A DNA stretch of 52,905 bases from Robertmurraya sp. (lineage in GTDB: Bacteria; Bacillota; Bacilli; Bacillales; Cytobacillaceae), in assembly GCA_025451895.1 (NCBI GenBank), contig JANWJP010000100.1, positions 1 to 52,905 on the forward strand, read 5' to 3'. Below are positions 33,072 through 43,289 of the stretch, piece after piece. Position 1 is the stretch's first letter. Each line of letters starts with the position of its first letter. Made by a program: the position numbers and the translations under genes. Below the pieces are notes generated by a model. The model searched no databases. It was not told the origin of the DNA and saw nothing but the letters and a program-made list of their open reading frames with translations.

Positions 33072-33975
33072 AAGTTCCACCCGGCTCAAGCAACTCTTCC
33101 ATGTCTGCAGGCAAAGGAGCTTCAAATTCACAGTTCTTCTGCAAAACAGGATGAAAAAAACTAATGCTCCGGCAATGCAGGGCCTGCCTTCCAATGAGAT
33201 TCACCGTTCCCCCGTATAAATCATCTCCAAGGAGCGGATGCCCGAGATGGGACAGATGGACACGAATTTGATGTGTCCGTCCTGTCTTCGGGCGCAAACG
33301 GACATGTGCAAAGGCCGGGTATTGTTTGATAACCTCAAAATAAGTACAGGCATATTGTCCGTCCGGGTTTACCTCTCTTTCAATAATGCTGTCAGTTTTT
33401 CTGGCAATCGGTTCTTCTATGAGCCCTTCACGCCGTGAAAACTTTCCTCCCGCCAGGGCTTCGTAAATCCTGACGATATTTCCTTCCTGATGCTGTCTGC
33501 TGAAAAGATGATGAATATGCCGGTATTTCGCAATTAAAACAACTCCGGAGGTATCCCTGTCCAATCTTGTCACAACATGAACCGTGGAATGAAGACCTAT
33601 CTTTTCATAGTACCCTGCAACAGCATTCGCAAGACTTCCCGCAGAATGCTCACGGGAAGGAATCGTGTTCATCCCGGGGGGTTTATTGATAACAAGAAGG
33701 TATTCATCCTCATAAAGGATATCCAGAGGAATCAATTCCCCCTTCATCGATTCGCTCCGTTTTTCTTCAGGGAACGTGACAGCCAGGATATCCCCTTTCT
33801 CCAATATCCTTTGCACACGCACTTCTGTCCCGTTAACGGTGATATTGCCCCCCTTAAATTTAATATCCGTCAATGCCGTCCTGGAAATATCTTTTTCACG
33901 CAAAAAATCACGGACCGTTTTTCCACGGTCCCCTGCAGTAATATTAAACGTCAAAGTAAACCGCTTCATTGACAT
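33070..33975 (-). CDS. yjbO: RluA-type pseudouridine synthase YjbO
   Basis: Makes pseudouridine in rRNA or tRNA. 301 residues with an S4-like N-terminal RNA-binding domain (residues 15-70) and the RluA catalytic core with active Asp139 in RLDRDTSG. Further conserved blocks are LLVINKPPGM and RPKTGRTHQIRVHL. GGACGAG precedes the ATG; an in-frame ATG two codons on is also possible. The RNA target is not known. It lies 298 bases downstream of NAD kinase on the same strand; that gap holds no gene that I can support. Confidence 0.94.
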   Translation of the reverse strand: MSMKRFTLTFNITAGDRGKTVRDFLREKDISRTALTDIKFKGGNITVNGTEVRVQRILEKGDILAVTFPEEKRSESMKGELIPLDILYEDEYLLVINKPPGMNTIPSREHSAGSLANAVAGYYEKIGLHSTVHVVTRLDRDTSGVVLIAKYRHIHHLFSRQHQEGNIVRIYEALAGGKFSRREGLIEEPIARKTDSIIEREVNPDGQYACTYFEVIKQYPAFAHVRLRPKTGRTHQIRVHLSHLGHPLLGDDLYGGTVNLIGRQALHCRSISFFHPVLQKNCEFEAPLPADMEELLEPGGT

Positions 33976-34273
33976 GGCTCTCGTCCTTTATATTAAACAC
34001 TGCAAAATGCGGCTGTGCCAGGCTCAGTTTTGTGTAAATTTTTATTAAAAAATGTATTCTCAACAAAACTGAATAAAGCAGCCGCTTCCTCTGTTTTATT
34101 TTATATTCTGTCAGTTTTATCCTGCAAGGCCTGCATAAAAACATACCCCGGGATTTATGATATCTATGGAAACAAACGCGAAAAACTGCCGCTGAATCCG
34201 TACGGCAGATAATGAATGCGGATTGTAATCCATTCGCTGTTCCGGCGCATCACGACCCGCAAAATGCGGCATT

Positions 34274-35080
34274 TTATCTCGGAACATCATCACCGATAAA
34301 TGACTCGCGAACCCTTTTCCAGAATGGAAACGGTCTGAATCGCACAAACCTGATAATCTCATCGGCAACCCGGAATTGAATGGACTTAACATCCTTATGA
34401 AAAAATGTTAAATGATCCACAGTCAGTTGAAAATCCGGACCATTGACAGGTTTTAACATTAAAGTATGGTGTGCCGGCAGGACCAGAGGGGAGCCAATTG
34501 TTCGGAACACACGATTATTAATGGAAGCAATTTCCGATAATTGGATTGCCTGAATGGACGGATGAAGAATGGCCCCTCCCAGAGATTTACTGTATGCCGT
34601 ACTTCCTGAAGGTGTTGAGATACAAAGACCGTCTCCTCTGAATCTTTCAAAATGCTCCCCGCGGATTTCCACGTCCATCACAAAGGTGGAACCGACGCTC
34701 TTTACAGTTGCTTCATTTAATGCCAAATAACGTGATTCTCTGCCTCCGTGTGAGTAGCGGACAATAACCTCAAGCAGAGGGTACTCAACAATTTGAAAAG
34801 GTGTTTTTGCAATGGCAATGACAAGCTTTTCAAGTTCCTCGGGCACCCAGTCGGCGTAAAAACCAAGATGCCCCGTATGAACACCGACAAACGCCGTTTT
34901 ATCCAGGCGATACGTGTAACGGTGAAAGGCATAAAGCAACGTCCCGTCACCGCCGACGGATATGACGATATCCGGCTCTTCTTCATCATATTCAAGATTA
35001 AAATCCAGCAAATAAGACTTCATTTTGTTTTTTATCGAATCTGATTTTGAATCCCCTTTTGAGATGATTGAAAATTTCAT
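34274..35080 (-). CDS. nadK: NAD kinase (PpnKA/YjbN)
   Basis: Phosphorylates NAD to NADP with ATP or polyphosphate. 268 residues. The GGDGT motif is at residues 43-47, followed by LNEATVKS and the [21 protein letters not shown] block; all are intact. GAGGAG lies 9 bases before the ATG. It is encoded 147 bases after relQ on the same strand, matching B. subtilis order yjbM-yjbN-yjbO. Confidence 0.96.
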   Translation of the reverse strand: MKFSIISKGDSKSDSIKNKMKSYLLDFNLEYDEEEPDIVISVGGDGTLLYAFHRYTYRLDKTAFVGVHTGHLGFYADWVPEELEKLVIAIAKTPFQIVEYPLLEVIVRYSHGGRESRYLALNEATVKSVGSTFVMDVEIRGEHFERFRGDGLCISTPSGSTAYSKSLGGAILHPSIQAIQLSEIASINNRVFRTIGSPLVLPAHHTLMLKPVNGPDFQLTVDHLTFFHKDVKSIQFRVADEIIRFVRFRPFPFWKRVRESFIGDDVPR

Positions 35081-35227
35081 TGCTTTCTGCTCCTCTAAAT
35101 AATTTATACTATCGCTGTAAACTTTTAAACTTTACTGTGTTGAAATGATTTATAGACAGCATCCGGACCGTCTTTTTTGTTCAAAAATCCGTCCTCCCCA
35201 ACACAATAATAATCGAAATCATTTCCT

Positions 35228-35866
35228 CTAACTGTTATTTCTTTGCTGCAGTTCCTTTTTTTTCGTAAAAAATGCCTGCGCTTCCCTGATTTCATCTCTA
35301 ATCAGCGACATTTCTTCATCGAGGCGGAATGCCGCTTCAGCCGCCCGTTGAAGTCTGAGTTGAATATCCTCGGGAATCATTCCGTCATATTTATAGTTTA
35401 AAGAATGTTCGATCGTTGCCCAAAAATTCATGGCAAGGGTTCTTATTTGAATCTCAGCCAAAATCTTTTTTTCACCGGCAATCGTTTGCACAGGATAACG
35501 AATAACCAAATGATAGGAACGATAACCGCTTGCTTTTTTATGAGATATGTAATTTCGTTCTTCAACTATTTCAAAGTCATTGCGCTTTCTAAGTAATTCT
35601 ACAACATTCTTAATATCGTCAACAAATTGGCACATAATTCTAAGGCCGGCAATATCCTGCATTTCTGTTTCCAGCCGGTCAAGAGGAATGCCCTTTTTGC
35701 TTGCTTTATCAAGAATACTGGCAATCGGCTTAACTCTCCCTGTCACAAATTCGATTGGAGAATGGCGTGATTGAAGTTCAAACTGGCTTCTCAAACCCTT
35801 TAATTTCACTTTTAATTCTTCAACTGCCTGTTTATACGGCACCAGAAATGAATCCCAATGGTTCAC
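35228..35866 (-). CDS. relQ: Small alarmone synthetase RelQ (YjbM/SAS1)
   Basis: GTP pyrophosphokinase that makes (p)ppGpp from ATP and GDP/GTP; forms tetramers and responds to pppGpp binding. 212 residues. Recognised from the RelA/SpoT synthetase motifs IAGLRIMCQFVDDI and YRSYHLVIRYPV, with ILAEIQIRTLAMNFWATIEHSLNYKY. Start codon is GTG with GGGGTGA 8-9 bases upstream. No hydrolase domain is present, as expected for this class. Confidence 0.95.
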   Translation of the reverse strand: MNHWDSFLVPYKQAVEELKVKLKGLRSQFELQSRHSPIEFVTGRVKPIASILDKASKKGIPLDRLETEMQDIAGLRIMCQFVDDIKNVVELLRKRNDFEIVEERNYISHKKASGYRSYHLVIRYPVQTIAGEKKILAEIQIRTLAMNFWATIEHSLNYKYDGMIPEDIQLRLQRAAEAAFRLDEEMSLIRDEIREAQAFFTKKKELQQRNNS

Positions 35867-36262
35867 GTATCAGTTCACCCCATCTGCAAAACTACTAAAA
35901 ACAAAACCCCCGTAAAAAACACAATTGCAATCCGCCGAAAACCCGTTTTCAGTTTCAAAGGGGCAAGGCGGGCGAATGGCAAAGTATCGGATGGATAATT
36001 ATTTATATCAATAAAAATATTATAATTTCCAAAACAATAAAAAAATAAAGCCGGGCACCATTATTTTATCATATCTCCCACGTATATCCATAATATCGCC
36101 GTATCAGAAAAAAGACAGTTTTCCCTTTATAAATACGGGAAAAGCTTAATAATGTTGATACAGACTGATTTTCCGGCAATAACAGTAAACACAACTTCTT
36201 CACAGAATAACAAATCAGCAGTATGATCGACACATAAAGAATGTTAGAAAGCAGGGATTGTC
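35867..36262. other. Intergenic between relQ and yjbK (divergent)
   Basis: No gene seen. It should hold both promoters. B. subtilis has yjbL at this place; I find no frame resembling it. Confidence 0.45.
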
Positions 36263-36856
36263 ATGTCTCAGGAAATTGAAATTGAATTTAAGAATTTACT
36301 AACAAAAGAGGAATTTAATCGTTTAAAAGCACATTTGCAATTTTCGGATTCCGATTTCTTCAAGCAAGTCAATTATTATTTTGATACAGAAGATTTTTTG
36401 TTAAAACGCCACGGTTCAGCTTTGAGAATACGGGAAACAGCCTCCGGCAGTGAACTGACCCTGAAAGAGCCGGCGGGAGAAGGACTTCTTGAAACAACAC
36501 AGCCCCTAAACATCGGGGAAAAAAAGACGATGTTATTAATGGGAGTGCTTCCGGACGGTCCTGTTAAAGAGCAATTGCGAAAACGGAAGTTCCCGTTTGA
36601 GAGGATTATGTGTTTTGGCTCCTTGACAACGGAACGGGCGGAAAAAAAGTACCGGTCCGGGCTGGTTGTTTTGGACTTCAGTTCATATTTAAATCAGCAT
36701 GACTATGAAATTGAATACGAAACAGAGGATTTCAAGACCGGACAGAAAATCTTTCACGAATTATTGCAGAAAGAAAATATTCCCCTTCGAAAAACAGCCA
36801 ATAAAATCGCTCGCTTTTACGAAGCAAAACTTAAACAAACTGATGAAAATAAATGA
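36263..36856 (+). CDS. yjbK: CYTH-domain triphosphatase YjbK
   Basis: Triphosphate tunnel metalloenzyme, likely an inorganic triphosphatase. 197 residues; starts [13 protein letters not shown], giving the ExExK motif (Glu6, Glu8, Lys10), with later conserved basic and acidic tunnel residues in ALRIRET, ELTLKEP and YEIEYET. AGGGA precedes the ATG. The next gene follows after 31 bases. Confidence 0.93.
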   Translation: MSQEIEIEFKNLLTKEEFNRLKAHLQFSDSDFFKQVNYYFDTEDFLLKRHGSALRIRETASGSELTLKEPAGEGLLETTQPLNIGEKKTMLLMGVLPDGPVKEQLRKRKFPFERIMCFGSLTTERAEKKYRSGLVVLDFSSYLNQHDYEIEYETEDFKTGQKIFHELLQKENIPLRKTANKIARFYEAKLKQTDENK

Positions 36857-36887
36857 ACTCCGATATTTTATACAAGGAGAATGCAAA

Positions 36888-37508
36888 ATGAATGTGGAAC
36901 AGCTAAAAATCCTGGTGCAGTTGCAGGCGATTAAACGTTTATCAGATTTAGAGACCCCATCAACAGGCAGCAGCACTTTATTTAAAGATATTTTCCAGAC
37001 CATTCTGTTTGAAAAAGCATTTTCAACCTTAAACACATCAGAGCAAAAGATTGCGGGTAACTCCTTTTTTCAGCCGCCTGCAGCTTCTCTTCCGCCTTTA
37101 CAAATGACAAAACTTTCAGGCGGCCCCCCTTCACGGTTTGATGACATCATTGCCAGGGCATCAGAGAAATACGGCATTCCAGCCCGTCTCATTAAGGCCG
37201 TGATTCGCCATGAATCAAATTTTAATCCAAACGCGGTCAGTCATGCGGGAGCATCGGGTCTTATGCAACTGATGCCCAAAACAGCTGCCGGTCTCGGTGT
37301 CAAAAACATCTTTGACCCCGAAGAAAATATTTTCGCAGGCACCAAATATTTACGGCAAATGCTTGACAGATACAACGGCAATTTGGAGCTTGCCCTTGCC
37401 GCTTATAACGCCGGTCCGGGAAATGTCGATAAATATAATGGCATTCCCCCTTTTAAAGAAACACAAAACTATGTCCGCAAAATCAAAAATGAACTTTCAA
37501 CCGTCTGA
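36888..37508 (+). CDS. yjbJ: Lytic transglycosylase (SLT domain), YjbJ
   Basis: Muramidase-type enzyme that cuts peptidoglycan glycan strands. 206 residues. The SLT domain covers residues 83-200 with catalytic Glu109 in [24 protein letters not shown] and the terminal [19 protein letters not shown]. No signal peptide is visible, as in B. subtilis YjbJ, so export is not obvious. The ATG at 36888 has AAGGAG 9 bases upstream; the longer frame from 36699 overlaps yjbK and is rejected. Confidence 0.93.
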   Translation: MNVEQLKILVQLQAIKRLSDLETPSTGSSTLFKDIFQTILFEKAFSTLNTSEQKIAGNSFFQPPAASLPPLQMTKLSGGPPSRFDDIIARASEKYGIPARLIKAVIRHESNFNPNAVSHAGASGLMQLMPKTAAGLGVKNIFDPEENIFAGTKYLRQMLDRYNGNLELALAAYNAGPGNVDKYNGIPPFKETQNYVRKIKNELSTV

Positions 37509-37530
37509 TTAAAAATCAGGCGTTTTTTTA
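37502..37530 (+). terminator. Terminator overlapping yjbJ stop
   Basis: CTGATT / AATCAG stem extended by CG pairs and followed by seven T. The yjbJ stop codon is inside the stem. Confidence 0.85.
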
Positions 37531-37956
37531 TGTCTCTGCCGAAAAATCTTTCCTGGGAAAAGAGTATTCTGACTTACCTCCGGTTAAGCACATCGTGTTT
37601 TCTTATCTTTATTTATAACAATTCTTTTCCCGGACTGGTTAAAATAAACTAATCCCCGCTCTTATCAAATTCCAAAAACAGGCAATATTTTGTCCAAAAA
37701 CCATAAAAATACACTAAAAATGTCGGCTTATGCAACACTTTCTGCCTCTATTCAAGCCAATCGTTTGAGATATATCCCCGCCATTGCTAAAATAAAGTAA
37801 ATAGTTGTTAAAGAGTCCATCGGTTGAATAATTGAGTCAAAATATTCAGTTTTAATACAAATTAATAATTTACAGTTTTTTTCTGTGAACAACTAAATCA
37901 AATTCTTTTTCTTTTACAACAAATTGCGAGAAAGAACACAGAAGGATGAGTAAATC
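37531..37956. other. Intergenic before spxH
   Basis: No gene seen. In B. subtilis the truncated haemoglobin gene yjbI lies here; I find no globin-like sequence in any frame. The region is AT-rich and should contain the spxH promoter. Confidence 0.5.
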
Positions 37957-38829
37957 GTGCAAGAAAAGAATCTTAACCCGTCTTGTTTTCACCATTGTGA
38001 CGGGAAGGAAAAAAAACCGATTGAAATATATATGTTCATTGACCCCCTGTGTCCGGAATGCTGGGCCCTAGAACCAATCATCAAAAAACTGATGATTGAA
38101 TACGGGCGCTATATTTCCTTAAAGCACGTCTTGGGAGGCCGTCTTCCGGTCCTGAACAGCCGCACTGAACAGAAGTATGAAAGTATTGCCGAGCTGTGGG
38201 AAAAAACAGCCGCCCGGACAGGGATGTCTTGCGACGGGACACTTTGGCTTGAAAACCCTGTTTCAGCCCCCCATATTGTCTTTGTTGCAGTTAAAGCGGC
38301 CGAATTGCAGGGGAGAAAAGCGGGAATCAAATTTCTCCGTAAAATCCGGGAAGCCGTATTTCTTAAAAAACAAAATATTTCCCAATTAGATGTACTTGAG
38401 AAATGTGCGGAGGAAGCCGGACTGGATGTAAATGAATTTAAAAAAGATCTCTATTCAGAAAGCGCGGCAAAAGCATTTCAGTGTGATATAAAAATAACCA
38501 ATGAAATGGAAGTTCATGAAATCCCTTCTTTAGTATTCTTTAATGAAAATATCGAAGAAGAAGGCATTAAAATTACAGGATATTATCCATATCATGTATA
38601 TGAACAAATATTGCAGGAAATGCTTTCCTTTAAGCCCGAGCGAGCCACCCCGCCTCCTCTGGAAGTATTTCTGAAACATTTCGATTTTGTCGCCTCTGCA
38701 GAAATTGCTCTTGTTTATGACCTCCCTATCAGTGAGGTCGATAAAAAAATGAAGAAAATGCAATTAAAACAGCTTGTCGAACCGGTTCCGGCAAAGCACG
38801 GAACATTTTGGAAATATAATAGAACATAA
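37957..38829 (+). CDS. spxH: ClpXP adaptor SpxH (YjbH)
   Basis: DsbA/thioredoxin-like adaptor that binds Spx and speeds its breakdown by ClpXP. 290 residues. The CxxC motif is Cys32-Pro-Glu-Cys35 (DPLCPECWALEP), with the N-terminal Cys/His-rich CFHHCDG region (residues 10-15) that binds zinc. Later conserved parts are EIPSLVFFN and the YYPYHVYEQIL helix. The start is GTG at 37957; AAGGATGAG is upstream at a longish spacing. Its target, Spx, is encoded at 44.5 kb in this window. Confidence 0.94.
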   Translation: MQEKNLNPSCFHHCDGKEKKPIEIYMFIDPLCPECWALEPIIKKLMIEYGRYISLKHVLGGRLPVLNSRTEQKYESIAELWEKTAARTGMSCDGTLWLENPVSAPHIVFVAVKAAELQGRKAGIKFLRKIREAVFLKKQNISQLDVLEKCAEEAGLDVNEFKKDLYSESAAKAFQCDIKITNEMEVHEIPSLVFFNENIEEEGIKITGYYPYHVYEQILQEMLSFKPERATPPPLEVFLKHFDFVASAEIALVYDLPISEVDKKMKKMQLKQLVEPVPAKHGTFWKYNRT

Positions 38830-38898
38830 TTGGCTTCATTTAAATTTCATTTGTTAAGAAAGAATACCAAAATTTTCCATCTTATCTTCCTTTATAAA

Positions 38899-38932
38899 AA
38901 AAGGACTGCTCTGAAATCAGAACAGTCCTTTC
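38899..38932 (+). terminator. First of two tandem terminators after spxH
   Basis: AAAGGACTGCTCTGA / TCAGAACAGTCCTTT stem, 70 bases after the stop. Confidence 0.88.
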
Positions 38933-38963
38933 TCCGTCTTAAAACATTTGCCGTGCCGAAAGG

Positions 38964-38993
38964 AAAAGGACCCTGCTTTGCAGGGTCCTTTTC
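38964..38993 (+). terminator. Second tandem terminator after spxH
   Basis: AAAAGGACCCTGC / GCAGGGTCCTTTT perfect stem with a 3-base loop. It is symmetrical and can act both ways. Confidence 0.88.
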
Positions 38994-39343
38994 ATATTAA
39001 ATACGAACAAAGGGGATGGGAGAAATTTTTCACGGTCAAACAAAGGGGTATATGTTTGCTTGTGATCAACTTCACGCTATTAATATAACATGAACTGCAA
39101 AAATCTACAACCTTCTACAACTCTTTTCACATTATTGTCATAAACTCCTCACTAAAAACCGGAATAAAACCTTGCTGCTAATTGCTTTTAAATGAAAAAA
39201 AGACATATCTGCTCATTCCCCATTTAAACATGAATTTGTAATATATGTCACTTTGCTATTGATCAAAGAAAATGAATGATCTTGCACCGCTAAGAATAGA
39301 CTCAAAATAGATCAGGCATTTTACAAGAAATGGGGAATTTTGG
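38994..39343. other. Intergenic before small membrane protein gene
   Basis: No gene seen. A minus-strand frame at 39256-39480 is the shadow of the small membrane gene and has no ribosome site. Confidence 0.45.
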
Positions 39344-39517
39344 TTGAAAAGACGGAATGTATTGATAATGCTGTTATTCATCCTTTGTTCCTTTTTTCTC
39401 AATATTCTCGGACTAATGCATTTAGTATCTATATTTATTACAGCTCCGATTTTATTTTTATCTCTCCTTGTTTTTATCAATTATGTGAATGAGCGAAACC
39501 GGTTTAAAGGGTTTTAG
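39344..39517 (+). CDS. Small membrane protein, 57 residues
   Basis: Not in standard tracks because it begins with TTG (39344-39346), which has GGGGA about 9 bases upstream. The peptide starts MKRRNVLIMLLFILCSFFLN and has two hydrophobic helices (about residues 6-22 and 27-46), ending VNERNRFKGF. B. subtilis has a small gene, yizD, of similar size between pepF and yjbH; by position this could be its counterpart, but I cannot confirm it from sequence. Confidence 0.6.
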   Translation: MKRRNVLIMLLFILCSFFLNILGLMHLVSIFITAPILFLSLLVFINYVNERNRFKGF

Positions 39518-39743
39518 TTCTTTTATCCACGAAACAGACAGGACAAAGGCCGTAATTTTCTGTTCGGGTTTAATCCCTCCTGCCAACCTGCCATCAAAAC
39601 AGACACAAAAACAGACACACCGGAACCATTTTCACGGGCAATTATACAACATTGTTTAACAAAACAAAGATGGACCGCTCAGCGCAATCCATCTTTTTCT
39701 CAACCTGCCGGAATAACCAGCCGTTTTTTTATAATACACTTAC

Positions 39744-41561
39744 TTAAGACAACATAGCTTCAAGTTCATTCAGCTTTTCCTCAAAAACCTTACATGCTTT
39801 CTCGATTGGGGTTGGAGTCGTCATATCCACTCCGGCTTTTTTCAAGACTTCAATCGGATAGTCAGAACTTCCGGCGCTTAAGAACTCCAAATAGCGTTCG
39901 ACAGCCGGCTCTCCCTCCGTTAAGATCTGTTCACTTAAAGCAGTTGCGGCGCTAAAACCTGTCGCATATTGATACACATAATAGTTATAGTAAAAATGAG
40001 GGATTCTCGCCCACTCCAGACCGATTTCTTCATCAATGACAATATCTTTTTCACCAAAATATTTTTTATTGAGATGATAATACTCATGAGTTAACATTTC
40101 TGCAGTCAATGCCTCATTATTTTGCGCTTTTTGATGGATTAAATGTTCGAACTCCGCAAACATGGTTTGCCGGAATACGGTTCCTCTAAAACCTTCTAAA
40201 TAATGGTTCAACAAATACAGACGTTTTTCCTCATCATCAATCGTTTTTAATAAATAATCATTCAGAAGCGCTTCGTTGCAGGTGGAAGCAACTTCAGCAA
40301 CAAAAATAGAATAATTTCCGTAAGGATAAGGCTGGGTTTTCCGTGTAAAATAGCTGTGAACAGAGTGGCCGAGTTCATGAGCCAATGTAAACAAATTATT
40401 GACATTATCCTGCCAATTCAGCAAAATGTAAGGATTTGTTCCGTATGCCCCGGAGGAATAAGCTCCGCTCCGCTTGCCTTTATTTTCATGTACATCAATC
40501 CAGCGGTTTTCAAAGGCTTCTTTGAGGACACTGATATATTTTTCTCCCAAAGGAGCAAGTCCTTTCAAGATGATGTCCTTCGCTTCCTCATAAGTAATTT
40601 CCATTTTCACGCCCTTCACGAGCGGAGTATATAAATCATACATATGAAGCTCGTCAAGCCCCAGAACCTTTTTTCTTAAAGCGACATAGCGGTGCAGAAG
40701 CGGAAAATGTTTATTGATTGTGTCCACTAAATGATCATAAACTTTCTCCGGGATATTGTTCGCTGCCAGCGCGGCATGTCTGGCTGACCGGTAGTTGCGA
40801 ACTTTTGCGTAAAAATTATCCCTTTTTATCTGTCCGCTTAATGTGCTTGCAAATGTATTCTTAAAGTCGCCGTACGTATCATAAACAGCCTTGAAAGCGT
40901 CCTTCCTTACCCGTCTGTCTTGACTTTCCAAAAAACGGATAAAACGGCCGTGGGTAACTTCCACTTCTTCGCCATTTTCATCTTTTATCCAGGGAAATTG
41001 CAAATCCGCATTATTTAACATTCCAAAAGTATTACTGGAAGCATCCATGACCTCTGCTGCCTCTGCGAGAAGGGCCTCTTGCTCAGCCGGAAGCACGTGA
41101 GGCCGTTGCAAATTAATTTCATCAAGAGCATGTTTGTACAATTCAAGCTCCCTTTTTTCCTGTAAGAAGCGCTCAATCTTTTCTTCTTCCAGTGAAAGGA
41201 TTTCCGGCACGATAAATGACAATGCGCTGGCCACTTGGGTATACAAGTTTTTACAGCGTGCATCCATTCCCTGATAGAACGCATTCGTTGTATCCTGATC
41301 GTAGCGCATATGTGCATATGTATACAATTTCCCAATCCGTTCAAGAATTTTATCCTCATATTGAAGCGCTTCATAGAATATATCTGCACTCTCTCCAAGC
41401 CTTCCCCGGAAATTGCTTATTCCGGGAATCATTTCCCTGACTGCCGCAAACTCTTTTTCCCAGTCATCATCTGTTGCAAAAATATCCTCTAATCTCCATG
41501 TATATTCTGTCTTTATTTCACTTCGCGCGGAAAGCTTTTTTACACCTGAACTTTGGTCCAA
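39744..41561 (-). CDS. pepF: Oligoendopeptidase F (M3)
   Basis: Cytoplasmic zinc endopeptidase that cuts peptides of about 7-17 residues. 605 residues. HELGH zinc motif in NLFTLAHELGHSVHSYF, third ligand in VAEVASTCNEALL. The start TTG at 41559-41561 follows GGAGGG by 7 bases; a frame to 41576 has no ribosome site. It is intact, unlike the M3 relative at 7.5 kb. Encoded next to coiA, and in the same region as the Opp importer that supplies peptides. Confidence 0.96.
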   Translation of the reverse strand: MDQSSGVKKLSARSEIKTEYTWRLEDIFATDDDWEKEFAAVREMIPGISNFRGRLGESADIFYEALQYEDKILERIGKLYTYAHMRYDQDTTNAFYQGMDARCKNLYTQVASALSFIVPEILSLEEEKIERFLQEKRELELYKHALDEINLQRPHVLPAEQEALLAEAAEVMDASSNTFGMLNNADLQFPWIKDENGEEVEVTHGRFIRFLESQDRRVRKDAFKAVYDTYGDFKNTFASTLSGQIKRDNFYAKVRNYRSARHAALAANNIPEKVYDHLVDTINKHFPLLHRYVALRKKVLGLDELHMYDLYTPLVKGVKMEITYEEAKDIILKGLAPLGEKYISVLKEAFENRWIDVHENKGKRSGAYSSGAYGTNPYILLNWQDNVNNLFTLAHELGHSVHSYFTRKTQPYPYGNYSIFVAEVASTCNEALLNDYLLKTIDDEEKRLYLLNHYLEGFRGTVFRQTMFAEFEHLIHQKAQNNEALTAEMLTHEYYHLNKKYFGEKDIVIDEEIGLEWARIPHFYYNYYVYQYATGFSAATALSEQILTEGEPAVERYLEFLSAGSSDYPIEVLKKAGVDMTTPTPIEKACKVFEEKLNELEAMLS

Positions 41562-41830
41562 CCTAATTCCCTCCAATCAGTCATTTAAAAAACAAAACAA
41601 TAACTTAAATTTATTTTACATGAAGTGAAAACAACGTTCAAAATTCCTGTACGCTTCCTTTTCATTAGCTTATGCTTCGCCGCTGAAGGTTATTTTGCTT
41701 TCGTTTATGTGAATGATGCTCTTCATGTTTGATTTTAACCGGCTTTTAACCCCCCAAGCCCGTTTATTCTAAGGGGACCTGTGCTGTGTATACAAGTGTT
41801 TCACCGTAAAACGAATAATCATCCATTCAG

Positions 41831-43042
41831 CTAAAAATATTCCCTTCCGTCGAAATTTTGCTGAAAACTAAACTGCAGGTAGAAGCGTTCTTCTTCCTTT
41901 TCGAATCCCCCGAAACCGCAATATGGAACAATATCACGGGGAATATAAAAAGTATTTCCATCCCCTTTAATTAAAACCCCGGCTTTAACCAGGCAATGCA
42001 TATATTCGGCAAGAGCAAACGGGAGCAGCGATTGCTTTATATTGGGAAAGCTCCGTAAATGAAGTTGGTTCTTTCTTATTCTTTTCAAAACGGAAAGATT
42101 TACATCAGAAAAGGAAAAACTCTGACCTTGTTTCCTGCCAGCGAGGAGATCGATGTAAATATATGTTTGCCAAATAAAAGGAGATTCTTCAATCACGGGA
42201 TTAGACGGGAGAGGAATACCCACATAAGGCGGCAGAAGACGGGGATTTACAGAGAGGGAATACAATTCTTTCAGAAAAGGACTGTTATAAATATGCTTGC
42301 CGATAAAAAAAGTTGTTTTAAACTGTTTCATTTCTTCACGCCATGAATCAACAGATGGGAAAGACGGGAAAGACGGGGCCAATAAATCATTTACAGAGAC
42401 AAAATTCCGCGGCTTGATAAATATATTTGCCAGAGAGGTTCTTACTGATACCGGCATAATATTTGCAAGGAAAATAAATTTATCGGTTTCAGGACAAAAC
42501 GCAGGAAGATACAATTGATTTGAGGAGGTTTTTTGCAGAAATAAATAATGAAAAGCTGACAAGGAATACTTTTGTCTGTTTTTTCGAAAAATATTCTTTC
42601 CTCCTAAAATCCAGAGAGGATTGAGCGATAATCTTTGATATCCTTTTGTTCGTTTAATAAACTCCTGTTCTGAAATGGATGCGCACTGAAATTCAATGCA
42701 ATATGTTTTTCCATTATACGCAAACACAACATCTGCTCTTTGCAGGATAGCAGGGTAATACACTTCGAGCTGCGGGGACAGGCTGTTTTGTTGCAACCAC
42801 TCGTATAAGTACAATTTTCCTCGGTTGTGATACTCTGATTCCGGTTCAAACCGTTCAAGACAGGGGCTTCCTTTTTCATGGGCAAAATGAGGAATTCTTT
42901 TTGAACCCAATTTTAAAATTACCCTTTCACCGCATTGCCGGCAATAGAATTTCTCCTGTTTCCTGAGATGCCTTAAAAACGTAAGATTATTCTTCTCTGC
43001 CACTGTGATGATTTTTCCGTTACTTAATTTTGCTGTCAGCAA
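41831..43042 (-). CDS. coiA: Competence protein CoiA
   Basis: Competence-induced protein that aids recombination of incoming DNA, with a nuclease-like core. 403 residues. The N-terminus has a zinc-ribbon-like YCRQCGERVILKLGSKRIPHFAH, then the core HNRGKLYLYEWLQ and QRADVVFAYNGKTYCIEFQCASIS, which resembles a PD-(D/E)xK nuclease motif. Start is TTG 43040-43042, 8 bases after GGAG, giving MLTAKLSNGK; the frame to 43084 is rejected. It has about 20-30 extra residues over B. subtilis CoiA. Lies between pepF and mecA as in B. subtilis. Confidence 0.93.
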   Translation of the reverse strand: MLTAKLSNGKIITVAEKNNLTFLRHLRKQEKFYCRQCGERVILKLGSKRIPHFAHEKGSPCLERFEPESEYHNRGKLYLYEWLQQNSLSPQLEVYYPAILQRADVVFAYNGKTYCIEFQCASISEQEFIKRTKGYQRLSLNPLWILGGKNIFRKNRQKYSLSAFHYLFLQKTSSNQLYLPAFCPETDKFIFLANIMPVSVRTSLANIFIKPRNFVSVNDLLAPSFPSFPSVDSWREEMKQFKTTFFIGKHIYNSPFLKELYSLSVNPRLLPPYVGIPLPSNPVIEESPFIWQTYIYIDLLAGRKQGQSFSFSDVNLSVLKRIRKNQLHLRSFPNIKQSLLPFALAEYMHCLVKAGVLIKGDGNTFYIPRDIVPYCGFGGFEKEEERFYLQFSFQQNFDGREYF

Positions 43043-43256
43043 AAAATCAACTCCTTTCTTCCTGTATAGATTCGCCGCAGGCAAAAAAAAATCCTTTTAT
43101 TATTTGTGAAATTTTTAACAAAAAAATCATCCGAATTTATATATTCATCCCCCGGCATAATCATTCAATTTTAACAATCGGCAGGGAATGCCAATAAATA
43201 TGGCAAAGAAGGAAAAAAAGAGTTTAAATTCAGACCGTTGCGGCAATATAAAAACA

Positions 43257-43287
43257 AACACCGATTTCCGGACTGAAATCGGTGTTT
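43257..43287 (-). terminator. Terminator after mecA
   Basis: AACACCGATTTC / GAAATCGGTGTT stem with a T-run, just past the mecA stop. Confidence 0.92.
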
Positions 43288-43289
43288 TA

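Noticed and set aside
34117-34392. Minus-strand frame running past the end of NAD kinase
   Set aside because: The NAD kinase protein is complete, and this frame has no ribosome site or known pattern. It fills part of the gap to yjbO but I cannot support it.
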